64,000 nucleotides of DNA from Veillonella caviae (lineage in GTDB: Bacteria > Bacillota > Negativicutes > Veillonellales > Veillonellaceae): positions 1-64,000 of the forward strand of contig NZ_RQUY01000012.1 in the NCBI RefSeq assembly GCF_003992125.1, read 5' to 3'. A program made the position numbers and the translations under genes. The notes under the pieces were generated by a model. That model searched no databases. It was not told where the DNA came from and saw only the letters and a program-made list of their open reading frames with translations. Positions within the stretch are counted from its first letter, which is position 1. Every line of letters begins with the position of its first letter. Below are positions 43,186 to 52,819 of the stretch, piece after piece.

Positions 43186-44139
43186 ATGATTACGGTGTAC
43201 AAGCATATAGAAGAAGAATTAGTTGCAGATTACACAGTATCAGATGCCACAAAGGGTTCATGGGTAAATTTGGTGAATCCAGACCCCGATGAATTGTCCC
43301 TCATTAATATTCTCACAGAAATTCCTACGGATGTATTAAAGACTGCTCTCGATATGGAAGAACGTTCTCACGTGGAATTAGAGGATAACTATATATTCGT
43401 GGTTATCAACATTCCAGTTATCCGCGGCAGTGATATGTATGATACGGTACCGCTTGGTATTTTTTTGACGCCAGATTTCTTTATTACCGTGTGCCTTGAA
43501 GAATCAGAAGTATTATACCCATTTATTTCTAATCAACTATCGACATTCTATACCTTTAAAAAGACGCGGTTTTTATTTCAAATTCTCTATCGTACAGCTA
43601 CATTGTTTTTGCGGTATTTGCAACAAATTAATCGCCGTACGGACGATATTGAAATCCAATTACGCCATACTACGAAAAATAAAGATTTTTTCCAATTATT
43701 GGAATTACAGAAATCCATGACTTACTTTACATCTGCTTTGCGCACTAATGGTACGGTTATGGAGCGTTTGCTACGCTTGCATGGTCATAGTACATATAAA
43801 CATTTGCTCAAGATGTATGAAGAAGATGAAGATCTCTTAGAAGATGTTATTATTGAGAACAAACAGGCTATTGAAATGGTTGAAATGTACTCCAACATCT
43901 TGATGAATATGATGAACGCATTTACGTCTATCATCTCAAATAACCTTAATATGGTCATGAAAATGTTAGCAGCCTTGACCATTACTTTGGCGGTACCTAC
44001 AATTATCTTTAGCTTGTGGGGCACAAACGTAGCCTTGCCATTTCAAGATAACCCACAAGGTTTCTTTATTATTATCGGTATATCTGTAGTATGTTCGATT
44101 ATAGCGATTATCGGTATGTGGAAGAAAGACTTGTTCTGA
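43186..44139 (+). CDS. corA: CorA-family divalent cation transporter
   Basis: 317 residues. A large soluble N-terminal funnel domain is followed by two C-terminal transmembrane helices (about 250-275 and 285-310), the CorA plan. The pore signature, usually GMN, reads LWGTNVALPFQ here (GTN, about 278-280), with the usual acidic loop. Some CorA relatives in Firmicutes have this GTN form. The substrate is probably Mg2+, but Co2+ or Zn2+ efflux cannot be excluded, particularly next to a metal ATPase. It is single-gene, with a strong GGAAGGAGG site and a terminator after it. Confidence 0.9.
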   Translation: MITVYKHIEEELVADYTVSDATKGSWVNLVNPDPDELSLINILTEIPTDVLKTALDMEERSHVELEDNYIFVVINIPVIRGSDMYDTVPLGIFLTPDFFITVCLEESEVLYPFISNQLSTFYTFKKTRFLFQILYRTATLFLRYLQQINRRTDDIEIQLRHTTKNKDFFQLLELQKSMTYFTSALRTNGTVMERLLRLHGHSTYKHLLKMYEEDEDLLEDVIIENKQAIEMVEMYSNILMNMMNAFTSIISNNLNMVMKMLAALTITLAVPTIIFSLWGTNVALPFQDNPQGFFIIIGISVVCSIIAIIGMWKKDLF

Positions 44140-44217
44140 TAAACTTTGATAGGTCCATCGCGAGAATCATGGAAGTTGTATAATGAGAGTTAAAATCGAA
44201 TAATGATTTGCTGATAT

Positions 44218-44260
44218 AGAGAATAGTTAGTTCATTGTGACTAGCTATTCTCTATTTTTA
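44218..44260 (+). terminator. Terminator after corA
   Basis: AGAGAATAG (44218-44226) pairs with CTATTCTCT (44245-44253), extended by TAG/CTA, followed by ATTTTTA. Confidence 0.85.
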
Positions 44261-44420
44261 TATAGATTCTATGCTAGCGATAATTCTTTGCTGTATTGGT
44301 GAAAATTTTACAGAGAATTATCAATATACTGCACACAATCAGTGCTATACATGGTACAATAATAGATATGGTTAATCAGAAAATAATGCGATTTTACAAC
44401 TCGAATGGATATAATAGAAC

Positions 44421-45563
44421 ATGAACTATACTAAACAAGATTTGCAATTAGACAATCCTATAGAGTTTTGGCTCAATTTCCCTAATGAGGAACGGGTATT
44501 TTGGGTGGATAGACAAAGTGACCGTATCGTGGTAGGGGCGAAGCGTTTAGCTACAGTGCAAGATGACGAAGGCCGTAAACAATACGCTTATGTATTTTAT
44601 GGAGGCACATTTTTTGATCATTCTAAAGACCCTAAATGGGCTAATATGGGCCATGAAATGATTGCTTTCACCCACTACTATATTGTGGAAAATGGGCAGT
44701 CTTTTTATCTCTATGCAGGAGAGCCACAGGCTATACAGCGTTTTAACGTACCACGTGTAGAGCATGTATATAGAGAAACTTCAGATGATAAAGCAGATTG
44801 GAATCAGTTGATGCGCGCCATAGATGCATCGATTAAGAATGGTACAGTAACCAAAGTAGTATCCTCACGAGAGGTTGAATATACTAGTGATAGTGATTTT
44901 AATGTGCCTAGCATATTAGATAATTTGGTCGAACATAATCCAAACTGTTTTATCTTTGCTTATGAAAAAGAAGGTCGTACATTCTTAGGGGCATCGCCAG
45001 AAATTTTAGTGCGCCATCGAGGAAATCAAATCTTAAGTTATGCTTTAGCTGGGACGGCACCAAAGCTTGGACCTACAGCATGGACAAAAGAGCAACTGTT
45101 AAAGGACAAGAAAAATAGATTTGAACATAATATTGTGCGGGATCGTATTGTAGAAATTATGAAAACCGTAACACCTCATATAGAAATAGGAGAAACAGAG
45201 ATTATGGAACTGTCTCGGTTGTACCATTTACGGACAATTATTACTGCTACAGATTCTACAAAGTCTCTTGTGGAATGGGGACAATTATTACATCCTACCC
45301 CAGCATTAGGCGGCGAACCACGAACTACGGCGTTAGCGCTATTGCAGCAATATGAAGCGCATGAACGAGGTATGTACGCTGCACCATTTGGATTTATGAA
45401 AGATATGGGGGACGGCATTCTTGTCGTTGCCATTCGTTCTGCTCTCGTTATAAGTAATACACTTTATGCTTATGCAGGATGTGGTGTTGTAGATGGTTCT
45501 GACAGTGATGCGGAGTATGAAGAAACGAATCAAAAAATGCGGACTATATTAGACGCATTATAA
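44421..45563 (+). CDS. menF: Isochorismate synthase
   Basis: 380 residues of the chorismate-binding family. It isomerises chorismate to isochorismate, the entry step of menaquinone synthesis. Marks are VVSSREVEY, GASPEILVRHRGNQI, YALAGTAPK, KNRFEHNIVRDRIVEIM and HPTPALGGEPRTTAL. It lacks an anthranilate-type amidotransferase. It is slightly shorter than some MenF (about 430-460). Context confirms the menaquinone role: menD follows 145 bp later and the rest of the pathway comes after. A TGG-TACAAT extended -10 (44352-44360) may drive the cluster. Confidence 0.93.
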   Translation: MNYTKQDLQLDNPIEFWLNFPNEERVFWVDRQSDRIVVGAKRLATVQDDEGRKQYAYVFYGGTFFDHSKDPKWANMGHEMIAFTHYYIVENGQSFYLYAGEPQAIQRFNVPRVEHVYRETSDDKADWNQLMRAIDASIKNGTVTKVVSSREVEYTSDSDFNVPSILDNLVEHNPNCFIFAYEKEGRTFLGASPEILVRHRGNQILSYALAGTAPKLGPTAWTKEQLLKDKKNRFEHNIVRDRIVEIMKTVTPHIEIGETEIMELSRLYHLRTIITATDSTKSLVEWGQLLHPTPALGGEPRTTALALLQQYEAHERGMYAAPFGFMKDMGDGILVVAIRSALVISNTLYAYAGCGVVDGSDSDAEYEETNQKMRTILDAL

Positions 45564-45589
45564 AACTAATATTAGAAATGGTACTGCAG

Positions 45590-45655
45590 TAGTCAAAAAT
45601 GCACTTTACTCGAGTAGTGACGTCGCCCAACTTAGGTTGGGCGTATTTCTGACTA
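45590..45655 (+). promoter_or_regulatory. Candidate three-way-junction RNA element between menF and menD
   Basis: TAGTCAAAAAT (45590-45600) pairs with ATTTCTGACTA (45645-45655), ten pairs and one mismatch. Within it lie two hairpins: CACT/AGTG (45602-45619) and GCCCAA/TTGGGC (45625-45642). Together they would fold into a compact three-way junction ending about 50 nt before the menD start. There is no T run directly after it, so it does not look like a plain terminator. It does not match the thiamine-diphosphate riboswitch. Confidence 0.35.
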
Positions 45656-45707
45656 TAGAGTGTCTGCCATATAAAACTATAGCAGTGCCATGCAAAAGAG
45701 GAATTTT

Positions 45708-47672
45708 ATGAACGAATATGTAGCTGCATTTGTAGATGAATTTGCAAACCTCGGTGTTACACATGTTGTTGTTAGCCCTGGTTCGCGGTCTACAACAGTA
45801 TCCATGTTGTTTATGGAACATGGTAATTTTACAACCTATATGAATGTAGATGAGCGTTCTGCTGCATTTATGGCTCTTGGTATTGCCAAAGGAATTGGAC
45901 GTCCCGTCGTTCTCGTGTGTACCTCTGGATCGGCGATGGCCCATTATTTGCCGGCTTTGTTAGAAGCTCAATATAGCGGTGTACCTCTTATTGTGCTTAG
46001 TGCGGATAGACCTCATACATTACATCACGTAGGGGCACCGCAAACTATAGACCAACATAAATTGTTTGGTGCAGCTGTTAATTATTATGAAGAATTAACC
46101 GTGCCTCAAGAGGAGCATTATTATACATACCCACGGTTGGTAGCTCGTAAAGCGTATATGAAGGCAATAGATATTAAACAAGGACCTGTACATATCAATG
46201 TGCCTTTGTTTGAACCGTTGGTGCCAGATCTTGATAGGAAACATTTTGAAGCTGGTGGCAGTCAATTTACTATTACTAGGCCTAGGGATTTAAGTCTAGA
46301 TTTTGATTCTATGATGGAATGTATTCGACTTTTTAAGGGTAAATCATTTCTCGTTTTGGCAGGTCCTAATATTCCATTACAAGAGCGGGAGGCAATATTG
46401 CGCTTTGCTAAACAAGTAAAGGCGCCTGTATTAGCAGATCCTTTATCTAATATGCGGTATACATGCGATTCTGTACATAGTGATTCGCATGTATATAAAC
46501 ATAAGCAAGGTGTGGATGATATTCGCTCAAGATTTACAGAAGTGCATACAACTATGTCTGATGGTCTTAGGGGCTTGCCGTTTTTGGAACAAACTATAAC
46601 ATCGTATGATGCATTCCTAAAAAACAAGGAGCTATGGGATATCCTAGTACCAGACGTTATTGTGCAATTTGGCGATATGGTGATATCAAAACGAGTGCAG
46701 CAGTTCCTTGCACATTGTAAAGATGCATTTTATATAGTAGTTAATCCTACTATGGATTATATGAATCCTTTAGGAACTGCGAATTGGCATATTCAAGGTA
46801 CTGCTGTTGCCTTTAATGAAGCATTTAGTAAAATGATTACATCCTATGTGCCAGAAGAATTTTATGAACCAAATGAATCGAATAAATTCAATAAATCCAA
46901 TGAATCGTATGTGTCAAATGATACGCTCTTTGCCCGTTGGAAATATATGGATGTAGCAATGCGCAAACAACTAAATACGGCACTACAAGAACCTACAAAC
47001 TTTGAAGGTCGCACCATTTGTGAATTGCAGAAATATATGCCAGAAGGTGGTCAAATCATGATAGCTAATAGTATGTCTATTCGTGATTTTGATTATTTTT
47101 GGGATGCTAATTGCAGTGATTCATTGCTTTATGGTAATCGTGGCGTTAATGGCATTGATGGCACCATCTCTACTGCTTTGGGATTGGCAGCGAATGGGAA
47201 ACCTACGGTACTAGTGACAGGTGACCTATCTATGTTCCACGATTTGAACGGTCTTGCTGTAGCTAACACACATCAGTTACATCTCACTATTATTTTGCAC
47301 AATAATGATGGGGGTGGCATTTTTGAATACTTGCCGCAAAAGGGAACAAAGCATTTTGAATATCTATTCTCTACAGCGCAAGGATTAGATTATCGTAGTG
47401 CTTCCACATTATATGGTTGTGGATACACAAAAATTAATACACCTCATGAGTTTTCTTCTGTATTTAGTAAGGTTGTGACACAAGAGGGGGTTCATATTAT
47501 TGAAATACCTACCAATAAGAATCATAGCTACCAATTACATCAAACTTATACATCATTCCCGATAGATATACAGGTCGTATTGAGAAACTGTAAGGGTTTA
47601 TATACTTGGTGCAAAGGTGATGGCTACGAATATGAAGATACCCATATAGGCACATTTTATTTTAGTGAGTGA
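45708..47672 (+). CDS. menD: SEPHCHC synthase (menaquinone synthesis)
   Basis: 654 residues from ATG 45708 (AGAGGA upstream; the ATG 45690 is not needed). It joins isochorismate and 2-oxoglutarate with thiamine diphosphate. The start YVAAFVDEFANLGVTHVVVS, PGSRSTTVS, the glutamate loop and SADRPHTLHHVGAPQTIDQ are diagnostic; the TPP motif is VTGDLSMFHDLNGL...NNDGGGIFEYLP. It is about 80 residues longer than typical MenD. One obvious insertion is a repetitive Asn/Ser/Lys segment, NESNKFNKSNES (about 389-400), in the linker before the C-terminal TPP domain. The C-terminus also has about 35 extra residues. Confidence 0.95.
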   Translation: MNEYVAAFVDEFANLGVTHVVVSPGSRSTTVSMLFMEHGNFTTYMNVDERSAAFMALGIAKGIGRPVVLVCTSGSAMAHYLPALLEAQYSGVPLIVLSADRPHTLHHVGAPQTIDQHKLFGAAVNYYEELTVPQEEHYYTYPRLVARKAYMKAIDIKQGPVHINVPLFEPLVPDLDRKHFEAGGSQFTITRPRDLSLDFDSMMECIRLFKGKSFLVLAGPNIPLQEREAILRFAKQVKAPVLADPLSNMRYTCDSVHSDSHVYKHKQGVDDIRSRFTEVHTTMSDGLRGLPFLEQTITSYDAFLKNKELWDILVPDVIVQFGDMVISKRVQQFLAHCKDAFYIVVNPTMDYMNPLGTANWHIQGTAVAFNEAFSKMITSYVPEEFYEPNESNKFNKSNESYVSNDTLFARWKYMDVAMRKQLNTALQEPTNFEGRTICELQKYMPEGGQIMIANSMSIRDFDYFWDANCSDSLLYGNRGVNGIDGTISTALGLAANGKPTVLVTGDLSMFHDLNGLAVANTHQLHLTIILHNNDGGGIFEYLPQKGTKHFEYLFSTAQGLDYRSASTLYGCGYTKINTPHEFSSVFSKVVTQEGVHIIEIPTNKNHSYQLHQTYTSFPIDIQVVLRNCKGLYTWCKGDGYEYEDTHIGTFYFSE

Positions 47673-47685
47673 CTAGAGGATTATT

Positions 47686-48546
47686 ATGAGCATACATGCA
47701 TGTAGTATTATTGATACATTTCAACATCACAGCGCTCAGCGCATGTACGTAGATCTCGGCGACTATCGCTATGGTTTGACTATGGTAGGTTATGGAAAAC
47801 CCTTGATATGTCTGCACGGATTTTCAGAGTCTGGCTATACTTGGGATGGTATTGTCGTTCCTGGGTATCAGTTAATTCGTATCGATACTATCGGCCACGG
47901 AGATTCCGATATTCCAGAGGATACAGATGTTTTCAGCATCCCTCGTATGCTCCATGATTTGCATACCGTTATCACTGCTGTTGCTGGTGAAAGCTACGCT
48001 CTTATGGGGTATTCTATGGGGGCTCGCTTGGCACTGCTTTATGCATTACAGTATGGAGATGACATTAAACAACTCATATTGGAAAGCGGTTCTGTGGGTA
48101 TCGAGAATGATATGGAAAGAGAAGAACGACGACTCAAAGATGAGGAACTAGCTTGTCAAATCGAGAATCATGATGGGGGGTGGTTTGCTACAAAATGGGC
48201 AAATATACCTATATTTGAGTCTCAAAAAAGATTATCTCTAGATGTTCAAGAGCGTATTTACAAACGTCGTGCCCATAATAGTACTTACGCATTAGCAGAA
48301 ACATTGCGTTGTTCTGGGCAGGGCGTGATGCCCTATGTGGGGACTAGACTAACAGAATTATCTATGGATTGTGTATATATTAGTGGCGCATTAGATACAA
48401 AATATACTACAATAGGGAGAGATGTATTTGGTGTATTGCCAAACTTTTACCATGTCTGTGTAGAAAATGCAGGTCACAATGTACATGTGGAAGCGCCAGG
48501 TCAGTTTATGACGGCTTTGGCAGAGTTTTTATATAAGAAAGGTTAA
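47686..48546 (+). CDS. menH: SHCHC synthase, alpha/beta hydrolase
   Basis: 286 residues of the alpha/beta hydrolase fold. The nucleophile elbow is [10 protein letters not shown] (Ser about 107), preceded by [13 protein letters not shown]; the Asp region is SGALDTKY and the catalytic His is in [12 protein letters not shown] (about 265). MenH removes pyruvate from SEPHCHC. Alone the family would be ambiguous, but its place between menD (13 bp) and menB (4 bp) makes MenH very likely. Confidence 0.92.
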   Translation: MSIHACSIIDTFQHHSAQRMYVDLGDYRYGLTMVGYGKPLICLHGFSESGYTWDGIVVPGYQLIRIDTIGHGDSDIPEDTDVFSIPRMLHDLHTVITAVAGESYALMGYSMGARLALLYALQYGDDIKQLILESGSVGIENDMEREERRLKDEELACQIENHDGGWFATKWANIPIFESQKRLSLDVQERIYKRRAHNSTYALAETLRCSGQGVMPYVGTRLTELSMDCVYISGALDTKYTTIGRDVFGVLPNFYHVCVENAGHNVHVEAPGQFMTALAEFLYKKG

Positions 48547-48550
48547 GTTC

Positions 48551-49393
48551 ATGAGTCAATTTGATTGGAAAGTACTAGATCGCAATTATGAAGATGTTAT
48601 TTATGAAACCTATAATGGTATTGCGAAAATTACCATTAATCGTCCAGAAGTGCGCAATGCATTCCGCCCTAAAACGGTAATGGAATTGATTGATGCTTTC
48701 ACCATCGCTCGTGATGATGCAGAGGTAGGCGTTATCGTGTTGACCGGTGCTAATCATGGTCAAGGGGAAGATAAAGAAGCATTCTGTTCTGGTGGTGACC
48801 AACGAGTGCGCGGCAATGGCGGCTATGTAGGGGATGACAATATTCCTCGTCTTAATGTACTCGATTTGCAACGCCTCATTCGTGTAACACCAAAACCTGT
48901 TATTGCTATGGTTAACGGTTTTGCTATCGGTGGCGGTCATGTATTACATATCGTATGTGATCTTACTATTGCATCTGAAAACGCTAAATTCGGTCAAACT
49001 GGTCCTCGTGTAGGTTCTTTTGACGCTGGTTATGGCGCTGGCTATTTAGCTCGTATGATTGGTCACAAACGAGCTCGCGAAGTATGGTTCCTTTGCCGTC
49101 AATACACAGCAGCACAAGCCTATGAAATGGGCATGGTCAACTGCGTAGTACCATTCGATAAATTGGAAGAAGAAACAGTGCAATGGTGCAACGAAATCCT
49201 TGCGTTATCCCCAATGGCTTTGCGTATGTTAAAAGCTTCCTTCAATGCTGATACAGATGGTTTAGCTGGTTTACAGCAGTTTGCTGGTGATGCTACCTTG
49301 ATGTACTACACTACAGACGAAGCCAAAGAAGGGCGCGATGCTTTCAAAGAAAAACGCAAACCAGATTTTGGTCAATTCCCTAAATTCCCTTAA
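48551..49393 (+). CDS. menB: 1,4-dihydroxy-2-naphthoyl-CoA synthase
   Basis: 280 residues of the crotonase family. [20 protein letters not shown], then [17 protein letters not shown] (oxyanion-hole GG, about 79-81) and [19 protein letters not shown] are specific to MenB. It closes the second ring to give DHNA-CoA. Starts 4 bp after menH. A hairpin with a T-rich tail and 177 bp separate it from menE. Codon use is more biased than in menD or menE (many GCT, CGT, TTC, AAC), suggesting higher expression. Confidence 0.97.
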   Translation: MSQFDWKVLDRNYEDVIYETYNGIAKITINRPEVRNAFRPKTVMELIDAFTIARDDAEVGVIVLTGANHGQGEDKEAFCSGGDQRVRGNGGYVGDDNIPRLNVLDLQRLIRVTPKPVIAMVNGFAIGGGHVLHIVCDLTIASENAKFGQTGPRVGSFDAGYGAGYLARMIGHKRAREVWFLCRQYTAAQAYEMGMVNCVVPFDKLEEETVQWCNEILALSPMALRMLKASFNADTDGLAGLQQFAGDATLMYYTTDEAKEGRDAFKEKRKPDFGQFPKFP

Positions 49394-49515
49394 TCGAAAT
49401 ACGCTATAATTGTATATAATTGAAATAAGCTATATATTGTAATAGTAAGATTGAATTTTGATTTTTCAAAGGGGCAGTCGATATATAATTACATATATGG
49501 AATACATAAGATTGA

Positions 49516-49538
49516 GCGCCTCTTGGGGCGCCTTTCTT
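49516..49538 (+). terminator. Hairpin between menB and menE
   Basis: GCGCC (49516-49520) pairs with GGCGC (49527-49531), followed by CTTTCTT. Short, GC-rich and weak in Ts, so read-through into menE is plausible. Another promoter candidate, TTGATT (49458) and TATATA (49482), lies before it. Confidence 0.55.
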
Positions 49539-49570
49539 ATACTTAGATAGGATAGAAAGGGAGGTGAATT

Positions 49571-51028
49571 ATGGACTGGTTACGATATAATGCACAACAG
49601 TATCCGCATCGGTTGTGTATTAATGAATATAGTTATGAACAAGTATATCACTGGGCTATATATACTGCTCAATGGTTGCAACCGCAGTTAGAAAATACAC
49701 AAAGAATTGCGGTATTATCTGACAATTCGGCTGCTATGGCTATTCATATGCTGGCGGCCATGTTATTGCATAAGGAGATACTGTTGCTCAATGTGCATTT
49801 AAAACAGAATGAGCTAGAAAATCAACTACAACAATTAGGTGTTAATATTGTTTTGTGTAGTGAAAAACGACAACATCAGTTGCCAATGTCTGTACATATA
49901 ATTCCTTTTATGGATGTAGTAGAGTGGACAGAGGTGACTGCTATTGGTGGTGATTGCCAAGAAATTGAGGCGGTAGCCGACATATTTGAGTGGAATTTCG
50001 CCGATACTGATATAGCAGCCATTATGAATACTAGTGCTACTACAGGACAATTTAAATCAGTACCGCTTCGGTGGGGGCAAATCAAAGCTCATGTAACCGC
50101 ATCGCAAGAGGTGTTAGGCAAAACAGATGATGATAATTGGCTTATGGTATTGCCACTATTCCATGTGAGTGGATTATCTATTTTGATGCGGTCCTTGTAT
50201 AATGGAACGGCTATGAATATTATGGCATCTTATGATGAGGAGGTAGTACTCAAACTCATCGAGGAGAAGCGCATCAATATGATGTCTTTAGTACCTACTA
50301 TCTTGCAACGGCTGGAACCGCGTATTGTGCACCATCAATTGCGTGTCATTTTATTAGGTGGCGAGTTTATTCCACGTCCTTTGGTCGATGCGTGCGTGGC
50401 AAAGGAGTTGCCTATTTATAAAACCTATGGCATGACGGAGACTTTTAGCCAAAGTGTAACTATGTCGGTGCTGGATAATTTAGATAAAATCGATTCCGTT
50501 GGTACACCTCTGCCGGGGATGAAAGTGCATATTGTGAATCCCGATATAGATGGTATTGGTGAAATTCATCTCAATGGGCCCATGCTCATGACTGGTTATA
50601 TTGGGAAAGAACCAATTCACGGAGATTTTAATACCGATGATATAGGTTATATTGATGATGAAGGCTATCTCTATATATTGAATCGCCGTACAGATCTCAT
50701 CATTTCTGGAGGCGAAAATATTTACCCTAAGGAAATTGAAGATTTGCTCTATGCCCATGAACTTGTGAAAGAATGTGCTGTATTGCCTGTGACTGATTTG
50801 AAATGGGGACAAGTACCTGTGTTGTTTGTGGCTTTGCAGAATAAATATGTTAGTGAAAGTGCACATACTATACTATCTGAATTATATCAGTATATGCTAG
50901 ATCGTTTAGCAAAATACAAGGTGCCTAAAACGATTCATATACTAGATAGGTTACCACGAAATGGAACAGGGAAAATCGTACGCCGAGAATTGCAAGAATT
51001 AGCAGAACAAGGAGTCGATCATGAATGA
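49571..51028 (+). CDS. menE: o-Succinylbenzoate-CoA ligase
   Basis: 485 residues of the acyl-adenylate family, normal for MenE. The P-loop reads MNTSATTGQFKSVPLRW (about 156-172), a variant of TSGTTGxPK. ILLGGEFIPRPLVDA, YKTYGMTETFS, GYLYILNRRTDLIISGGENI and the C-terminal lysine motif LPRNGTGKIVRREL follow. It activates o-succinylbenzoate with ATP and CoA. It overlaps menC by 8 bases. GGGAGGTG precedes the ATG. Confidence 0.94.
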   Translation: MDWLRYNAQQYPHRLCINEYSYEQVYHWAIYTAQWLQPQLENTQRIAVLSDNSAAMAIHMLAAMLLHKEILLLNVHLKQNELENQLQQLGVNIVLCSEKRQHQLPMSVHIIPFMDVVEWTEVTAIGGDCQEIEAVADIFEWNFADTDIAAIMNTSATTGQFKSVPLRWGQIKAHVTASQEVLGKTDDDNWLMVLPLFHVSGLSILMRSLYNGTAMNIMASYDEEVVLKLIEEKRINMMSLVPTILQRLEPRIVHHQLRVILLGGEFIPRPLVDACVAKELPIYKTYGMTETFSQSVTMSVLDNLDKIDSVGTPLPGMKVHIVNPDIDGIGEIHLNGPMLMTGYIGKEPIHGDFNTDDIGYIDDEGYLYILNRRTDLIISGGENIYPKEIEDLLYAHELVKECAVLPVTDLKWGQVPVLFVALQNKYVSESAHTILSELYQYMLDRLAKYKVPKTIHILDRLPRNGTGKIVRRELQELAEQGVDHE

Positions 51029-52160
51029 TATACTGAATTTCAAATCTATCACGGCATATCGAGTGGCATTACCTTTGAAATTTGAGTTTAAGACTTCCCA
51101 AGGTTCTGTACGCATTCGTGAAAGTATCATTATTCGTATTGAAGATCAACAGGGGTATGTGGGCTATGGTGAGTGCGTAGCTTTCAGAGATCCATTTTAT
51201 ACGGCGGAAACAGTAGATACATGTTGGATAAAGTTAGTAGATGACTATATATTCCATCTCCGTTTGATGCGACCAAAGCCACTTATGACTTATGTGAAGC
51301 AATTACAGTTTTGGCTCAAAAGAGATGCGATGCCTATGACTATAGCAGGTCTAGAAAATGCGCTGATTCATTTACACTGTAGTCGCATTGGTGTTAATTC
51401 TGTATCATTTATGATGGGGCAACCGTTAATTGATACGATTCGAAGTGGTGTTGTCATCGGTGATGTGCCTATAGACGAGCTTTTGCCATTAATAGATACA
51501 CATGTAGCTAATGGTTGTAATCGCATTAAATTAAAGGTGTCACCTCGCGATGGTTATGAGCGAACCCAGTTGGTTCGACAGGCCTATCCAAATTTAGATT
51601 TAGCAGTAGATGCCAACCAAAGTTATACATATGACCAAATTTTGGAGGTTGCTGCTTATAATGATTTGGGATTGCTTTGCATAGAGGAACCATTTCAAAT
51701 TACGAATTTAGTATCCTACAAAAAATGGCGGTTAGATTCTGATTGGACTATTACGACGCCTATATGTTTAGATGAATCTGTTTTAGGTTATGATGATCTA
51801 TCCTATGCAATTGAGCATAATCTCCTCGATGTACTCAATGTCAAGGTGGGGCGCCTCGGTGGCTTAGTACAAACCCGTGCGGCTATTATGTTGTGTCGTG
51901 AGCATCAAATACCGTATTGGATTGGTAGTATGGTAGAATCAAGCATTTCTAAAATGATGCATGTTCAGTTAGCTGCATTAGGTGATTCCTATATGCCTGG
52001 TGATTTATCTGATTCATCTCGTTATTTTGAATGTGATTTAACAGATCCAGATATTCAATTTGTTGATGGGAGCATGCTTGTACCTAAAGGGGCTGGACTA
52101 GGTATTTCGGTTCTAGATAATCGAATCGAGGACTATGCAATACAAAAGAGAGTATTATAA
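51021..52160 (+). CDS. menC: o-Succinylbenzoate synthase
   Basis: 379 residues of the enolase superfamily. The catalytic KxK is in RIKLKVSP (about 169-176), metal ligands in AVDANQSY (Asp), CIEEPF (Glu) and CLDESVLG (Asp), and the second lysine is in NVKVGRLGG. The N-terminal capping domain is complete. It dehydrates SHCHC to o-succinylbenzoate. The 8-base overlap with menE indicates translational coupling. Related N-acylamino-acid racemases share these motifs, but the men context settles it. Confidence 0.95.
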   Translation: MNDILNFKSITAYRVALPLKFEFKTSQGSVRIRESIIIRIEDQQGYVGYGECVAFRDPFYTAETVDTCWIKLVDDYIFHLRLMRPKPLMTYVKQLQFWLKRDAMPMTIAGLENALIHLHCSRIGVNSVSFMMGQPLIDTIRSGVVIGDVPIDELLPLIDTHVANGCNRIKLKVSPRDGYERTQLVRQAYPNLDLAVDANQSYTYDQILEVAAYNDLGLLCIEEPFQITNLVSYKKWRLDSDWTITTPICLDESVLGYDDLSYAIEHNLLDVLNVKVGRLGGLVQTRAAIMLCREHQIPYWIGSMVESSISKMMHVQLAALGDSYMPGDLSDSSRYFECDLTDPDIQFVDGSMLVPKGAGLGISVLDNRIEDYAIQKRVL

Positions 52161-52288
52161 AACTGGTACGTAACTATTTATTTTGATATATAGGTACACA
52201 GATGCCGTCTTGTTTGATAGTATATGGTTTTTAGATTATATAATAGTGTGGAGTCGCTACTACTCATGAACCAAAAGGAGGTGCTACG

Positions 52289-52666
52289 ATGACTATGATA
52301 GAAGATTTGCAAATTGATTCTATTGTATTAAACAGCGAATTATCGGGCCGTGGTGTAATGCATTTATCCCAATATCATGCACAGCCACAAGGCTATTTGA
52401 ACGGCGGTGCCACATTGGCATTTGGTGAAATATTGGCAGGCATGCTGAGCAATATGATATTACCTGATGATGCCTTTGCTGTAGGTCAATCAGTAACTGC
52501 TAATCATCTAAGACCTATGAAATCTGAAGGTGTTTTAATCGGTCATGGTGAGTTGCTGTTAAAAGGTAAAACCTCTCATGTATGGAAATTTGATATGCGT
52601 GATAAAGAGGACCGTTTGATTTCACAAGTAACTGTTACCTGTGCAGTGGTACCGAAGAATAGATAA
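52289..52666 (+). CDS. menI: Hotdog thioesterase, probable DHNA-CoA thioesterase
   Basis: 125 residues of the PaaI/YdiI-type hotdog fold. The active-site segment is QGYLNGGATLAFGEILAG (about 36-53), with a Glu in the usual general-base position; GQSVTANHLRPMKSEGVLIG follows. Placed directly after menC, it probably frees 1,4-dihydroxy-2-naphthoate from its CoA ester, the last step before prenylation. The symbol is inferred from context. GGAGGTG lies before the ATG. It is the last gene of the cluster; menA and the final methyltransferase are not in the window. Confidence 0.85.
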   Translation: MTMIEDLQIDSIVLNSELSGRGVMHLSQYHAQPQGYLNGGATLAFGEILAGMLSNMILPDDAFAVGQSVTANHLRPMKSEGVLIGHGELLLKGKTSHVWKFDMRDKEDRLISQVTVTCAVVPKNR

Positions 52667-52671
52667 AAAAG

Positions 52672-52752
52672 ACTCGTATATAGAATTGTGCTGATTCCCA
52701 GTATTAGACCTTAAGAATCTAATACTAGGGAATTAGCAAACTATATACGAGT
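52672..52752. terminator. Long bidirectional hairpin between menI and the convergent gene
   Basis: The outer stem is ACTCGTATATAG (52672-52683) with CTATATACGAGT (52741-52752), 12 bp perfect. The inner stem is GCTGATTCCCAGTATTAGA (52690-52708) with 52718-52737, nearly complete apart from a bulge and a mismatch. Loop of 9 nt. A-rich before and T-rich after, it could end transcription from both sides. It resembles the element at 54581. Confidence 0.75.
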
Positions 52753-52819
52753 TCTTCTGTTTTCCTGTGATTTGTTATAATGTTTTGATGTCCAGAATAT
52801 TGTAGATAACCCAAAAAGT

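Noticed and set aside
45564-45707. Thiamine-diphosphate riboswitch before menD
   Set aside because: The CTGAGA and ACCTGA...GATAA-type conserved words of the THI element are missing.
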